DNA of 64,000 nt from Rhodamnia argentea (GCF_020921035.1 NC_063151.1:35346934-35410933), one strand, 5' to 3'; positions 1-14,817 are shown, counted from the first letter of the stretch. Numbers and translations: made by a program. Notes: generated by a model not told the origin, from the sequence alone.

Positions 1-862
1 TTTTTTTTTGCCAATGCGGCCCTAAATTTTTTCTATTTATACCAATTCAGTTCCTTCGACTAATTTTTGCTTGCAATTGTTGACGTGGCCAATTTCAAAT
101 AATAGTTTAATTTTTTTGCTATTCAGCATGGCGACAGGCCAAAGGCAAGAGGGCTAGCAAAGCTCGCCTCCATCTGCCACCGGCCATGGCAAGGCCGGCC
201 TCGCTATCGCCGAGCAAGGTCGAGCCTCACCCGGATCTAGGAAAGATGTCGGATTCACAGACTTCCTTGGAGCTTCCAATCCTAGACATTTCTAAGCCGA
301 TTTAGCCATCCGCTCCAATAGCCAATGCCCGTAAAGAAAGGGGGTTTTTCCTCATCGCCAACCATGGGATCGCTGAAGATCTCTCCAACAGACTCTATGG
401 TCTTTGCAAGCAAATTCTTTAGCCTCCTTTCTGATGAGAAACTCAAGCTCGGTCCATTCTCTTCAGCCAATACTTACACTCCTCATTTCATAGCCTCTCC
501 TTTCTTCAAAAACTTGCGAGTGTCCGGACCGAATTTTCCCGCCTCGCCATGGCCAGGTGAGGTTGGCCTTACTGGTCCTCTGGTCGGTGGTGGGCTAGGC
601 AGCTGGCCAAAGGAGAAAGAAGAAGAGGAGGAAAAAAAAGAAAAGAAAATTGAAAATATTATTAAAAATTGGCCACGTCATTGCCGGTCACGGCACGTCA
701 ACGTTGGTTGCGCCACATCAATTATTTCCCGCCAAAATTAGTCCGAAGAACTAAATTAGTACAAATCGAAAATATTTAGGATTGAATTGGCAAAAAAAAA
801 ATGTTTAGGACTAAATTAACATAATGGCAATTGGTTTAGGAATTTTTTGGTAATTTTCACCT
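1..862. mobile_element. Non-autonomous TIR transposon carrying a host gene fragment (left end cut by window edge)
   Basis: The first 70 bases (T-run, then a 'gccaat...cctaaa' motif) reappear as an imperfect reverse complement at about 725-800, giving long terminal inverted repeats. The right end runs on to about 862 through 'ggtttaggaattttttggtaa'. The interior is GC-richer and holds a broken 2OG-dioxygenase piece plus 'ggccggcctcgc'-type sequence. There is no transposase. The layout is that of a Pack-type element that has picked up host exons. The true left end and target-site duplication lie outside the window. Confidence 0.65.
246..537 (+). pseudogene. 2-oxoglutarate/Fe(II) dioxygenase N-terminal fragment, captured and broken
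   Basis: Read in pieces, this stretch encodes the start of a plant 2OG-Fe(II) dioxygenase. It begins MSDSQTSLELPILDISKPI. After a stop comes a segment with GFFLIANHGI, equivalent to the family's 'EWGFF..NHGI' block. After a second stop and a frame change come LSDEKLKLGP and YTPHFIASPFF. All three match the N-terminal (DIOX_N) region in the right order. The double-stranded beta-helix core with the HxD...H iron ligands is absent. At least two in-frame stops and one frameshift rule out a functional product. It lies between the inverted repeats of a TIR element, so transposon capture is the likeliest origin. Confidence 0.7.
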
Positions 863-1418
863 GATTTAATTGTTGATGCTAGCTCGTGTGGTCGAGCAAT
901 ACTTTTCCATGTTTGATGTATAATTACGTTCATTCCGAGTCCTTCACTATTAGAAGCCGACCAAAGCCACAAATGGCTTGAATTCCTTCACTGGCTCTTA
1001 TCATTTATCAAAACGATAACGAGCTTACTATTCTCAAATTAATCAAATTAGATATACTTTGCAACGACCTAACTGATTTGACGTGCCATAAGTCCTTAGC
1101 AATGTATACCAGCAGTAATACTAATCAGTTGAAATGTTCCTTCGCATCAGCTCGTTATGTCTTTCTTTCTTTGTGATAGATCTCATGTATATCTCGATTA
1201 GTAATAATACTGATATACATATTTGGAGCAAAATAATAAACTGAAGCGTGGAAAACGCATGCTGAAAGGCCGCTTCATTTTCCGGCCCGACCGGGCAGAG
1301 GATACTACCTCCGGGCCATCTCAACGACGTCGTTCGGTATCGCGCTTAAACTCCCGGAGACCTTTCTCCAGAAAGCCCTAACGCCTGCTACTTTCTAGTT
1401 CGTCGAAGAGCTTCTTCA
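863..1418. other. Spacer upstream of the CCT-zeta gene
   Basis: AT-rich spacer, becoming GC-richer from about 1270. I see no gene. The last part should hold the promoter and start of the 5' leader of the chaperonin gene, but no clear TATA box stands out, as is common for housekeeping genes. Confidence 0.4.
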
Positions 1419-1438
1419 CTCTCTCTCTCTCTCTCTCT
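1419..1438 (+). repeat. (CT)n tract in the presumed 5' UTR of CCT-zeta
   Basis: Ten CT units about 65 bases before the start codon. Pyrimidine tracts like this are common in leaders of constitutively expressed plant genes. Confidence 0.8.
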
Positions 1439-1503
1439 AGCCTGCACTACGCGGTACGCTCCCTAGATTCATCGACGGTTTCCTCTCTCCCCGGCTGCGC
1501 AAG

Positions 1504-4500
1504 ATGTCTCTGCGGGTGCTGAATCCGAATGCGGAGGTTCTCAACAAGTCCGCGGCGCTCCACATGAACATCAACGCCGCGAAGGGCCTGCAGGACGTCC
1601 TCAAGACCAACCTCGGACCTAAAGGCACCATCAAAATGTGAGTGTTTCGGATCGCGACCTTTTCATTTCTGTTTTTCTTGTTCGGTTACGTTTTGGTGCG
1701 TGTCGTTGCTGATTTGGTCGGGCTAACTTCAGGCTTGTTGGTGGAGCTGGGGACATTAAGCTCACTAAGGATGGGAACACTCTCCTGAAGGAAATGGTAG
1801 GCGTTTCTTGTGCTCTGTGATGGACTGACCTGTTTTGTTTGCTTGTTACTACTATGTCGTTTGTTTTGGTGCTCGAGTTCGGCTGGGTACCGTCTAGCAT
1901 TTTGAAACTACGATGATCTAATTGGAAGTGAATCATGGCAGTTTTCATTTCAGTTCTTTGGGATACTAAATCTTCCCTTATGTTCGACTTCTGCTATTGT
2001 TGCCCGTGGACTCGGAGTTGCTTATGTAAAATGGATGGTCAATTTGTAGTTCTATGTTTCGCCAATATTAGAGGAGTCTGAGACTATTGTCGGGTCTATT
2101 AGCTTTCTCATGAATTTGGTGCGGCTCTAGGTAAGCACGATACACAAGGAAGACAACATCTTGATAGGAAATGCAATGTGTTAAGACTTTTTGTGATTCA
2201 TTGATCATATTGAGTTTCAGCAATTAAATAAAAGTTTTGCCTGCACTTCCTGGGTGGTTGGATTGTCTTTCATTCAAAACTTCTTGCTGTTTTGGCAATG
2301 AAAAATGCCTGCAAAGTAAACTTGTCATTCTAGATGTTTCGTAATTAGTGGGTGGTAATTTTTGCTTTTGATGGTAGATTACCGTCTGTTATTGGATTAG
2401 CTTTTACACAGATTTTTGCTATAGTTTTGTTTGATAGATTAGTAAGATATATCTTCAGAGATGGCACATTATATTGATCATTTTACTACAGTAAATCATG
2501 TGAAAGTTTGTATATGGAACAACTTTTGGTAGCACTAGTTGATATTTTACCAATTGCTGCAGCAAATTCAAAACCCAACCGCAATTATGATTGCAAGGAC
2601 TGCTGTTGCGCAAGACGACATTAGCGGTGACGGAACAACATCCACAGTCCTCTTCATTGGCGAGCTTATGAAACAATCTGAGCGGTGTATTGATGAAGGT
2701 ATGTTGTCAATTTGCCCAACTCAGTAGCACAATCTCTCGTTTCTATTGCATGCTGAAGTCTTATATCCTTATCCATCCTCTGTTGCCCCTATGACATTCT
2801 GACCTTGCATTTCTAAACGTATCATACCTTTTTTAAGGCTCAACCGGTGGGTTAATTCCTCATTATTGTATCCCAAAAGTCATGCTGCATATTATCTTAC
2901 CCTAAGGGAGGCTACAGTAGCCTCATTTTCTCCAACCTACTTTTGTTGTCCTATTTGAACAAGCCCATGATTTGAAGGCTGTGATGCATTGGAAGAATGA
3001 GTGCTGTTCTATCGTTGTCCTATTTGGAGTCCATGTGCCCTAAGATGAGGAGTCTTCATCATATAGTGGAATTGAAGTATGTATAATGTTGGCAGGCAGA
3101 GTATCCAGAAGCGAATAATTTTACTGGGAAATACCTAGATTCATTTCTCTTTCAATTGCATAGTAAAGTCATTGTTTGCCTCTCAATTTGATTCAGTCGT
3201 TTTTGAGTTAAAAGTTGTCACTGAAGAAAAGCTAGAACTTTTGGAAACTGGCCTCCATTTGTGCTTGAGGAGAACCTTCATTGTCAGCTTTTATTTGTTT
3301 TAGGCATGCATCCACGTGTTCTGGTTGATGGGTTTGAGATTGCGAAAAGAGCAACCCTCCAGTTTCTTGAGAAGTTCAAGACTCCTGTTGTAATGGGCGA
3401 AGAACCTGACAAAGAAATTCTTAAGATGGTTGCCAGAACAACCCTAAGAACAAAGGTACCTTTGATATCGCTACTATTCTGTGAGCGAGTTATTTATGTA
3501 CTTACTGACATGTTTTCTTGGACAGCTGTACGAGGCACTGGCTGATCAATTGACAGATATAGTTGTTAATGCGGTGAGTGCTACTATTGAGGCGGCAGAT
3601 GGGCTAATTCATGGGCATAATTTTATAGGCCCTTGCCATAACCTGCTTAGAAGTTTTGTTATTCATATGGTGATATAATTGGATATGACATGACAGGTGC
3701 TCTGCATCAGAAAACCTGAGGAAGCCATTGACCTTTTTATGGTGGAGATTATGCATATGCGCCACAAGTTTGATGTCGATACACGCTTGGTATGATGGTC
3801 TTTCTTAGTTGTGGCCATGAATATATGTGTCTCCGTGATTATACTGGCCACTTTAAAAGATCTACCTCTTATCAAATGAATAAAAATATATGCCTTGTCA
3901 TTGCCTCCCCATTTTTCGTTGAATTTTTGAAATCTCTGGTATCCGTTTTCTCTTTTCCTGTCCTGAGATGATGTGTTTTTGGGCCGAATTGTGCAAATGC
4001 TTGACTGATTCAGGTAACCTCTAGCGTGGATTGTTACCTTTGAAAATTAGAAAGTTGGAAAATAGGTACTCCTGGAAAACAGTCCAAGCACAAAGCATTT
4101 TGAATTAATAGCGCTAAAGAGAAAAATGACTGGGAGCTGTCCTCTAGATTGTACAATGGAGAAATGATATGATTACAAAGACGTTGAGAATATTTTCCCT
4201 TTGCCTTTCTCTAACTGTACTACAGCTTGATTATTTTATTTCTTTTGATGCATGGAGTTTGAAGTCTGGACTATATGATTGTGTGTGTTGTGTTGAGCCC
4301 ATGATCACGAAAGAGATAGGAACCCCTCATGTAGGTAGTGAACGGCAAATATTGACTCCTTTATTTCTTCATTCATTAGAAGCAACTCAATATAAAGATT
4401 ATCTAGAATGAAATAGGTCCCTTTGTTGTCCTCATAGTGATCTCTGTCGCTTCCAATTTACTAAGCATTTCTCTTAGGTACGAATTTGAGAGGAAGTTGC

Positions 4501-7500
4501 ATTACCTTGGTGAAGAAAAATATTATGATGTTTCCTTTTCGGGTATAGTGTCTTTTACATTCCTTAGAGAAAGCCACAAAAAGAAAGAGAATTGGTCCAG
4601 TACCTGCAGCTTTGCCAATGCCATTTTTGTCTTATCGCAATAAAATGTGTGCTGACTATACTGATCCTTGTCATCCAGGTTGAGGGTCTTGTCCTTGATC
4701 ATGGTTCGAGACATCCTGATATGAAGAGACGAGCAGAGAACTGTTATATCTTGACATGCAATGTCTCCTTGGAGTATGAGAAAAGGTACAGATCTGTTGT
4801 TCTGTAGAGATAAGCATGATTTATTGGTGCTCTAAAATGCATGTTTCCCCTTTGCCTCCACTTTCACATGCCAAACGTGATTTTTTAACTGTCTAAATGA
4901 TTTTGTACGGTTGTTTGCTGGACTATATGTGTGCTTATAAACAGATTGGTGGCAATGTCATGGCATGAATGAGAGCTACTAAAAACATGAAGTATGTCTC
5001 GTATATTTGCTTTCTTCCTGTTTTCTACATTTTTTGAAATAGGTCTGTCTCTATGTGGAAGATGGTCATTGCTATATTATTGTTGAGAGTATTTGACGTT
5101 GTTGATCCCCTTGTAGATTACATTCCTACACTGAATGCATTGGGTGTGTTGGTTATTTGTTTGCTGTATTATTCTGTTAATTTATGTGATCTGAAAGCAT
5201 GAAGAACTGTATTTTTTGCCTTTTGTTTGTGGTTTTCAGTTCTCGCATGTAGTTGTCTAGGTGTTTTGGTTGGTAAAAAGCAATAGTTGTAAATATTTTG
5301 ATTAAAGAAGTAGATATGCCGTGCAGTGACTTGTTTATTGTAAAAAGATTTTGGCTAAGCTTTTACCTGAAAATAGAGTGCTGAAAACGCGTAGTCTAAG
5401 ATTTGTTTTCCAAATTTTTGCTAAATCTACTTCTGAAATTGTGATATAGTGATTCCCAAGGAGCGGGTTGCTCTGCAGTCTCTTTGGAGCATAAAATAGC
5501 ATCTTGTAGGGTCTTTTTGGGGGATAGTAGACTAATCATATATTCTTTCAGTGAAATAAATGCAGGTTTTTTCTACTCAAATGCTGAGCAGAGAGAGGCA
5601 ATGGTTGCTGCGGAAAGGCGTCAAGTTGATGAGAGAGTTCAAAAGATTATTGAACTTAAGAACAAGGTTGAGATTGAATAACCTGCCTTTATGACAATCT
5701 AATTGGCACATACTTCATTTAGTGTAAACAAGTGTCATATACTTCGGCATTTGTCCAGTCTTATATCAATGTTCCTATTTCTGACCCTTTTCAGGTTTGC
5801 TCAGGCAATGACAATAATTTTGTTGTCATCAATCAAAAGGGGATAGACCCACCATCGCTCGATCTTCTTGCAAGAGCAGGGGTAGGTCTAGGACGAATCT
5901 GTAGTTTTTCTCCTCTGACGTATCAATGATCTTGGTCAACAGTATTGCGCTTTCTTTTGATCAATTTTTTGAATTGTATGGCTTTAAGCTTCTATCCACT
6001 CTATTCTATAAATGATTAACATACTTGGAAAAATGAAACATGGTAGTTCAGTTAATAAGATGCCAAACTGACATCCTGCCTTTTTTTGCTGTGTTCTGTT
6101 TGGTTTTATGTTCCTTTACAGTTTGGGTTTTGATAGTGGGGAACTTTGTCATGGTGTTCCCATCTTACTTGGTTAGTTTGCAATTATGTTCGGATGTGAT
6201 TATCTAGTGATTTGAGTAATTTCTTGGGTAACTTATGCAAGACGGGGGCAACTAACAGACCAAAATGGGCATATGCTCAAATTTCGAGTTCGTAAAAAAG
6301 AATAGCTTGCACAAAATTGTTGCAAACACCTGTCTTGGCCATGTTCCGCAGTCGTTGCTGTTGAAAAGACGTGACAACTTGCTACTTCTATCTTGTTTGG
6401 CAAGTGGTACTTTTTGTAATATTGTTCTGTCCTTCGTATCTCCAGTTACCTTATGTGCATGTTAGCAAATTGTTTTTACACCTCCTCAATAAGTGCATGT
6501 TTAGCAACATTTTCTTTGAGATTAGGCATTGTCCAGTTTTCCAATTTTGTGCGGTGCGAAATGGCTAGGGTAGAGATTTCGTCTCAGAGAGCAGTATCTT
6601 CGGGAATGGTTTTCTAATTGTTGGGTTAGTTTGGGAAAAGGAAGTGTAATAAAGTGATTATTTTGCTGCATTGACGCAGCATTCATTTTAAATGAGAATC
6701 ACCCTAAACCATTCTGAATTATTGTACTTGCTACTCTTCAACGTTGATATTGTTGAGTTTCAATCGAGATGCTCTGTCAGATCTGGTTGATTGTTCTTTT
6801 GTACTATGTCCCACCATTTTGACAATTTGTAGTTGTGTAGATTGTTGCTCTTCGGAGAGCGAAGAGGAGAAATATGGAACGCTTGGTCTTAGCTTGTGGT
6901 GGTGAGGCCGTCAACTCTGTTGATGATATTACTCCTGATTGCCTTGGTTGGGCTGGACTTGTCTATGAGCATATCCTTGGAGAAGAGAAGTACACATTTG
7001 TGGAAAATGTGAAGAATCCACATTCTTGCACAATTTTGATAAAAGGTACTAGACAAAGCTTATAAACTTTGGACTCTTTCAGACTATTTGTTTTGTGTCT
7101 CGCCTCTTATTGTTTGTCTGATTTGTGCATTGGGGGTTTTAAGAATATCTATGAATACTCATCTATTTGTTCATATTCCAGGACCTAATGACCACACAAT
7201 TGCTCAAATTAAGGATGCTGTTCGCGATGGTCTGAGAGCTGTCAAAAATACTATTGAAGATGAGGCTGTGGTACTGGTAAGTGCCTTTTCCAAATTGCCC
7301 CGTCTGGCAAGGGTCTAGTTATCAAGGAGGAACATCATCCTTTTCTGTTTGATGGATGACGTTTTCATTCTTCGAAAGGAAAGATAAATGTAGAAGAAGA
7401 GGAAATGGCACTTTTGTTGGAGTAATTCCGATTAATCAAGGTGTTTGACAATACCGGGTTGTGCATTGTGAAGTGTTGGAGAGCATCTCAAGTGTGAAAT

Positions 7501-8670
7501 TTGTGGGATCTATTGGTTGCTTCTAGTTCTATAGCCATGTAACAGATCTGTTTTATTTTATAATTGTGCATTCTCAATAAAGATACATGACATCCAATTG
7601 TCGAGTAATTCCGATGGGAAGACTCGAAGTCTATTTTCTAAAGCTGCTTACTTTTATCCTGATTGAGCTCATTCTGGAGCTACCTTTGTCTATAAGGGTT
7701 TATTTGACAACATGGATTGCTGATTTAAATATTTTGGGTTCAGGGGGCTGGAGCTTTTGAAGTGGCAGCCAGACAATTCTTGATGAATGAAGTGAAGAAA
7801 ACTGTCCAAGGGGTATATAATTGTTGCCATCCAAATTCACATAGACTCTGTTAATATTTGTGCCTGTGGAATGGAAAAACAAGAAAGCCACATCACTGTC
7901 TAGTTCAGTTTGAAGTTTGTTGTCATCTGTTTCTATAAGTATTTGCTGCTTATGAATTTTAACAGCGTGCCCAGCTTGGTGTTGAAGCGTTTGCTAATGC
8001 CCTGCTGGTGGTGCCGAAGACCCTTGCCGAGAATTCTGGGCTTGATACTCAGGATGTGATCATTTCTCTGACGGTATGCTGCTTGCTGTGGAAATTTTAG
8101 TTCACAGCATAGGGAATATGGAATGATCTGAATAGTTAGCTTTGTGTTCTTCTTTGGTGGTTCTTTAGGGCGAGCATGACAGGGGGAATATCGTTGGCCT
8201 AAATCAGCACACAGGGGAACCTATTGATCCCCAGATGGAGGGTATCTTCGACAATTACTCTGTGAAGCGCCAGATTGTAAACTCAGGGTACATTGACATT
8301 TATCCTAATAAAAGTATTTTGCTTAACATCTTTCCCATGGAAATGTGTTTTCTAGTATTGAATCAGTTGAATGAACAACCAAATAGAATTTTGAGTAACT
8401 AGCAACCTTCATGTGAAGAAACTAGCTCTGGGATTGTCTTGGTTCCACACCCGACTTTAATGTAACAACGACAAGAAATGCAAGCGAAAATTAATTTATC
8501 ATGTGTGTTCATATATGCTGTGGTTTTACTGTGGGGAAGTGGTCGCTCAATGATTTTCCTTTTATGCTAATTACATGTGAAATTGTCTTTTCAGGCCTGT
8601 CATTGCATCCCAGTTACTATTGGTGGATGAAGTGATCCGCGCTGGCCGTAACATGCGGAAACCTTCTTAG
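1504..8670 (+). CDS. CCT6: T-complex protein 1 subunit zeta (CCT6), cytosolic chaperonin
   Basis: One of eight subunits of the cytosolic CCT/TRiC double-ring chaperonin, which folds actin, tubulin and other proteins using ATP. Fifteen coding exons join in frame: 1504-1637, 1733-1796, 2563-2698, 3304-3455, 3526-3573, 3697-3789, 4679-4785, 5552-5666, 5795-5881, 6841-7045, 7182-7276, 7744-7812, 7966-8073, 8169-8287, 8595-8670. They total 1608 nt, or 535 aa, the usual size for plant CCT-zeta. All introns are GT-AG. The start is the first ATG after the CT-rich leader and gives the family N-terminus [20 protein letters not shown]. Group II chaperonin motifs are present: NLGPKG near residue 37, and the ATP-binding GDGTT at 88-92. 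[12 protein letters not shown] (apical domain) and the C-terminal [10 protein letters not shown] block also fit. No defect was seen. Codon use and splice sites look ordinary. Confidence 0.96.
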
Positions 8671-8945
8671 GGGGTTTTCATAACTGTGTTTTTTGGTGAA
8701 TACTTTCTGAGGCTCGAGAAATTTACTGTGTGGAGTCCTTAGGTCTGAAGTAAAGGAGGCCCCAGATGAGATTAAGTTCCTGGAATGGAGCCAACAAGCG
8801 GTGGTTGGCACCCGTACTAGAGCTATTTGATTCGCATGTTATATGAGTTTTGCCTTCTGGGGTGTGCCCTTTTCTGCGTTTTGTTTTTTTTTTTTTTTTT
8901 GGGTTGAAACCTCGTTTTGTTCTTGTAATGCCTTATTTTGGTGTC
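8671..8945 (+). other. Probable 3' UTR of CCT-zeta
   Basis: T-rich sequence directly after the stop, with a poly-T run near 8885-8900 and AT-rich polyadenylation-like signals. The exact cleavage site cannot be fixed from sequence. Confidence 0.45.
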
Positions 8946-10560
8946 TGAATTAATTTCTTCTGCAGCAATTAGTTTTATGGTGTTTTATTTTTGCTGGACG
9001 TACGGATTGGGAGACCGTAGTTATTCAATACGGGTTTTGATCTGCATTACTGTGGTCGACCTAACTGTTGAAGCTTATCCCCAGTGCTGACCTCCTTTAT
9101 TCATATTATCCTTCTAAGTTTACAGAAAATGCCCTTTAAACCAAGAGAGTATACGCGTGTTGCGTGGGAAAATCGTCTTATAACTGGGGGCTAGGGGCCA
9201 GGACATGTCTATCCTTACTATTCCCATGAGAATGGGATGTTCGGGGTTCTTACGATGCTCCGCAAATCCTCATTCAGTGTAACATTCTTTTCATCCCATG
9301 AAGTTTGGTTAGCGGAATTGTATGCGGAAACAAGCTATTTACTATAATACAAAAGTTTCAACTGTGTAGCTTTAGCCTGAATAGCAGCTGCCACGTTCAA
9401 ATAGGTGCAAAATGATCGACGGAATGCTCTCTCCTGTCAGAGCCAATGAAAGATGTGGTACCAAGGCCACCATCTCGCATGAGAAGTATCATCCTCAACT
9501 TTCCTTTTCGATAACTGGGCGTCTCAATTTGCAAAACTTACGGTTTCATAGTGGGTGTGCCGATGGAGATTTTACCGCCTCTATTATTCAAGGATTTTAG
9601 AGTCACTTTCAGCGAAAAAAAAAGTTTGCGGTACGAGTTTGAATTTTACAGAGTACTTCGGGGTTGCGGTTTTTGACAAAGTGGCCTCGAATTTGACTTG
9701 GACGTGAAACGCATCAAGGAGCCTGGAAAAAGTTATTATCGACGGAGAAAAATAGAGAGATCAAGGCCTCAAGTTTGCCTTCACAAAGGAACAATCATGA
9801 TGGGGTCCATGCCGATGGTCAATGTCAGCGTGTTCTTCTTTCTTTTTGGCAAGCCCAATGTGGCCGTCTCAGTCTCATCTCTATGGATTATTCGATTTCC
9901 AGTAATTGCTCTTTTACCCATCGTACTTTGCGGTCGTTCACATTTGGACCCTAAACTTCAAGTTACATCCCAGTGGCCAAAATTGAACTTGAAATGAAAG
10001 AGAATAGAGAGTGGCTGAGCATCGCCATTTTGAAAAGTTTAGAAATGACATTGTTACGGTTGGCAGTTCGCAAAAGTGTATTCATAATGCAAAGTGTAAT
10101 AAAAGGGCGGGTCGAGTCACGAAATCAATGAAATTTTGAGTCTCAAAAAGCATGAGACTCTTGGGGGCCATGACGGAATAATTCCCTACAATTCTCCTAC
10201 TTCCAACTCAGATTGCGTTCGACCAAAATAAAAAAATTAAGATTGCCTAGTTATGAAATTTGATCGGATCGGATCGAACAGGACGGCCGATCTAGTTGGA
10301 CTCGCAATATCATTATCGGACGAATGTGACGTGCTAAGAAAAGACCAAGTTGCTTGTAGCGTCTTTGAAAGATCAAGAGGCGAAACACCTCCCTTCGACG
10401 GCTAGAGTGCAATTCTAAATATCCCACAAATTGCATGGCCAAATTGAAAATGCTCTGTGTTTCTGTGGGTCCTTTTTCGTAACAAAGATACTCCACGTTC
10501 GGAGAAGCGCTTTTTTTTTCACGTCGCTCCCAGCAATACGCGTCTTTGGCCACCTCATTC
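8946..10560. other. Intergenic spacer with no recognised gene
   Basis: Unique-looking DNA. Short open frames at 9412-9600 and 9698-9997 match no family I know and lack intron or motif support. The proximal promoter of the 14-3-3 gene lies at the right end. Confidence 0.5.
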
Positions 10561-10582
10561 AAAGGCCGCCGATTCTCCTCCG

Positions 10583-10589
10583 TATAAAT
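10583..10589 (+). promoter_or_regulatory. TATA box of the 14-3-3 gene
   Basis: TATAAAT sits in a C/T-rich setting about 30 bases before a pyrimidine-rich leader. That leader reaches a clean donor (caag|gtaaac) near 10713, so transcription would start near 10615. This is inference from position and sequence only. Confidence 0.55.
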
Positions 10590-10713
10590 TCCTCCTTACG
10601 CACTCACGTCTCGTGTCCTTCCCACAAACTCCCGCACAACACTGTCGCTCACTTCGTCGTGCTTTTCTCTCCCATTTCTCACGATTCTTTGCTTTTTCGC
10701 CATCCCCGGTCAA

Positions 10714-11618
10714 GGTAAACCCTCGCTCCTCTTCTCTCTCCATTTCGATTTTTGCCCTCTTCAGGCCTTTTTTTGTTGTTGTTGTTGTTGTTGTGATCTT
10801 CGATTCCGCGTAAGTATCCTTTGTCCTGCGATTCAGATTTCGTTGTTTATTCAGATCGAGATTTATATTTTAGAGCGCTGTGTGTTCAGTGATTTCCGTG
10901 TTGAGATCTGAATTTCGGCTCGTGGTTCTTTGTCCGTAACTGTTTGGTATGATCTGATTCTGATCTTATGTGTGCATGATTAGATCTGTTGGGACTTTAA
11001 TCCGTCGGGAAGTGAAAATGCTTGTTGAAATGCGTTAATTTTTTTGTTTTTTGCTCGTGAAAATTCGTTAAAGATGAATGGAATCATGGAAAGGGCAGCA
11101 CCATGCTTTAGCAGTGGTGATTTTCAGTTCGATTGTTTTATGTAACCGAGGAAACGAGCATGATTCGACTAAAGATGGAGTAGGCTGTGGGTATTCTCTC
11201 TTGTTGTCCAGGTATTGTGATTGATGGAGTTGTTATCATCTCATTGTGTGTGTGTGGCTGAATGCTAGTGAACCTGATTCACATTCCTTTTTGCCCTAAC
11301 CCTAGCTCATCATATGTGTTTCCTAGTTGATGCCGTTGACGATGTAGCGATGCTGAAGTTTGTTAGATCTGATATGGCACAAGCTCCATTGATATAATCT
11401 GCAACGATGATTTGGCATAAAAGTTGTGCTATGATATGAATTTTTTTTCTTTTTTTGGGGAGGGGGGGGTCAGTTTTGGGCTGGTAGGACATTGCTCCCA
11501 TTCCTTGAGTGAAACAACCAAAATAATTCGTTGTTGTAGCGAGAAATGATTTGCTCACAGTTTCTGATTTTGCAGAGTTTTGTTCTGATGATTCAGACTA
11601 ATGGGCCTTGTGTTGCAG
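10714..11618 (+). other. Intron in the 5' UTR of the 14-3-3 gene
   Basis: A donor after 'ccccggtcaag' and an acceptor 'tgttgcag' about 28 bases before the ATG define a roughly 0.9-kb T-rich leader intron. It has the 'gatctgat...ttgttt' texture typical of plant leader introns, which often boost expression. A (TTG)n run lies at about 10772-10793. Confidence 0.6.
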
Positions 11619-11646
11619 AGTCAGGCTTCATAACAATACAGCAAAG

Positions 11647-13297
<1,651 letters not shown>

Positions 13298-13990
13298 TTT
13301 GCTCAGTTAATAGGATGATTGTCAGTACTTTAATGATGTTTTGCACCGTCGTAGATGCCATGTGTCTTGTCATAGTGAGATTATTTATGAACTGGAGTGC
13401 TATAAGGTGTTTCTCTAGTGTTCCTTGATAAGAATCGGGTTGGTTTACCTATTAAACGATATATAGTTTGAGTTTTTAGAGTGTTCTAATGAGTATTACT
13501 ATCTCAAGTTGTTTGCCTTTCGTGCTGCCTATGTTAAGTTGGACGGGGCCAATGCATTAATAATGCATTCCCATCACATCAAAATGGTAAATGAAATTGA
13601 AAGAAAAATTAAAATAAAATGCCTTTCTCATCGACTTGTTACTTCTAAAGTCATATGCAAGTCTTTTACCATTCCCCTAGACAGTTCCGAAGAAAAGATT
13701 AGAAGTAAGAATATATGAAGCTTGTGGCTTGGTTGTGGAGATCGCCCGAGACGGCTCAACATGCAGTAAAGGGCCGAATCCACTGATGATTTGGCAACAG
13801 TGAGCAACGCCACAAGAATCAAAGGGAGGGTTGTCCGTCTCAGCTGCAGCACATCAATGGAAAGTCTCAGCTCTTAGCCAGTACAGGAGCAGTCAAATTA
13901 AAGCAAGAAAACTTTGAATTGCATAAATCTGAAATTGTAAAAGTTCAGTTCAACTTCGATGCTACAATCCCGAGGCCATTTTGTTGGGAT
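13298..13990. other. 3' UTR of 14-3-3 followed by spacer
   Basis: The first 200 or so bases are the likely 3' UTR. Beyond that I see no gene. Small open frames on both strands around 13509-13852 resemble nothing known. Confidence 0.4.
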
Positions 13991-14180
13991 GTAGTGTCAA
14001 AGCGTTCACCATAATAATCAGCTTTGTTCAGCAATGTAGCACAGATTGTTACAGGGAATATTGTCAAAAAAGCCAAATACATTTTCCATCTTTGCCAATT
14101 CAGTTCAAAACATTTTAAGTTTGTGAATTCAGTCATAAACCTTATCACTTTTTCCAATTCAGTGTTATTGGCAGGAAATC
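13991..14180 (+). repeat. About 175-190 bp direct repeat, copy 1
   Basis: Begins 'gtagtgtcaaagcgttcacc', passes through 'ccaattcag' motifs and ends at 'ggcaggaaatc'. A second copy in the same orientation starts at 14818. The two differ by scattered substitutions and a short gap. The right half belongs to the TIR family seen elsewhere in the window. Confidence 0.8.
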
Positions 14181-14817
14181 GATGAAAATATTTTCAGCGG
14201 AAAATGAGTCGTTTCCGGAAAATATTTTCCTGAAAGTCAATTTCCAAGAAAATGACTATATTTTTCAGTGTTTAGTTGAAATATGAAAAAGTTCGGGAAA
14301 ATATTTTCTGTTGTTTGGGATAGGAAATTGGATTTAATTTTCCTCCATGCACTTCATTTAATAATTTGTTTCGCTCAAGGCTGGCGACACCAGGCCCCAC
14401 CCGGCCGGCCACCGCTGCGAGCTTGCGGCTGTGGCCGGCGACCAACGAAGAAGGAATACTAAAAAAAATTTTAAAAAAAAGACGAGAAAAGGAAAAAAAA
14501 AAAAAGAAAGTAATTAAAAAATAAATTTCATCCGAAAAATAAAAAATAAAATTTTCGAATTTTGAAAAAATAAATAAAAAAGAAAAGAAAGAAAGAAAAT
14601 AATTAAAAAGAAAAAATAGTTGAAAGAGAGGAGGAATGAAAAGTGTGAAAAATGCTTTCCTCTTCTTAAAATGAGGAAATCATTTTTCTTAATTTTGGAA
14701 GGTTTTTTTATTGACCGGAAAATATTTTCCGTTAACCGCTCATTTTTTGCCCCACAAACATCAGAAATTGGGGAAAATGTTTTCCGGAAAAATATTTTCC
14801 GTGAAACAAACGGAGCC
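14181..14817. mobile_element. hAT-like non-autonomous element (GGAAAAT-type ends)
   Basis: Both ends are rich in 'ggaaaatattttcc' palindromic units. The right end, read in reverse, starts 'ggctccgtttgtttcacgga', a common terminus of small plant hAT-like elements. The interior has a GC-rich stretch and a long A-rich run. No transposase. It sits exactly between two direct repeat copies. Confidence 0.5.

Noticed and set aside
325..741. 138-codon plus-strand frame
   Set aside because: Only its middle follows the 2OG-dioxygenase fragment; its start is out of frame with the conserved HG motif and its end is transposon sequence.
11608..11646. Upstream in-frame ATG extending the 14-3-3 N-terminus by 13 residues
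   Set aside because: It precedes the leader-intron acceptor, and the family starts at MSPSDSS-like sequence.
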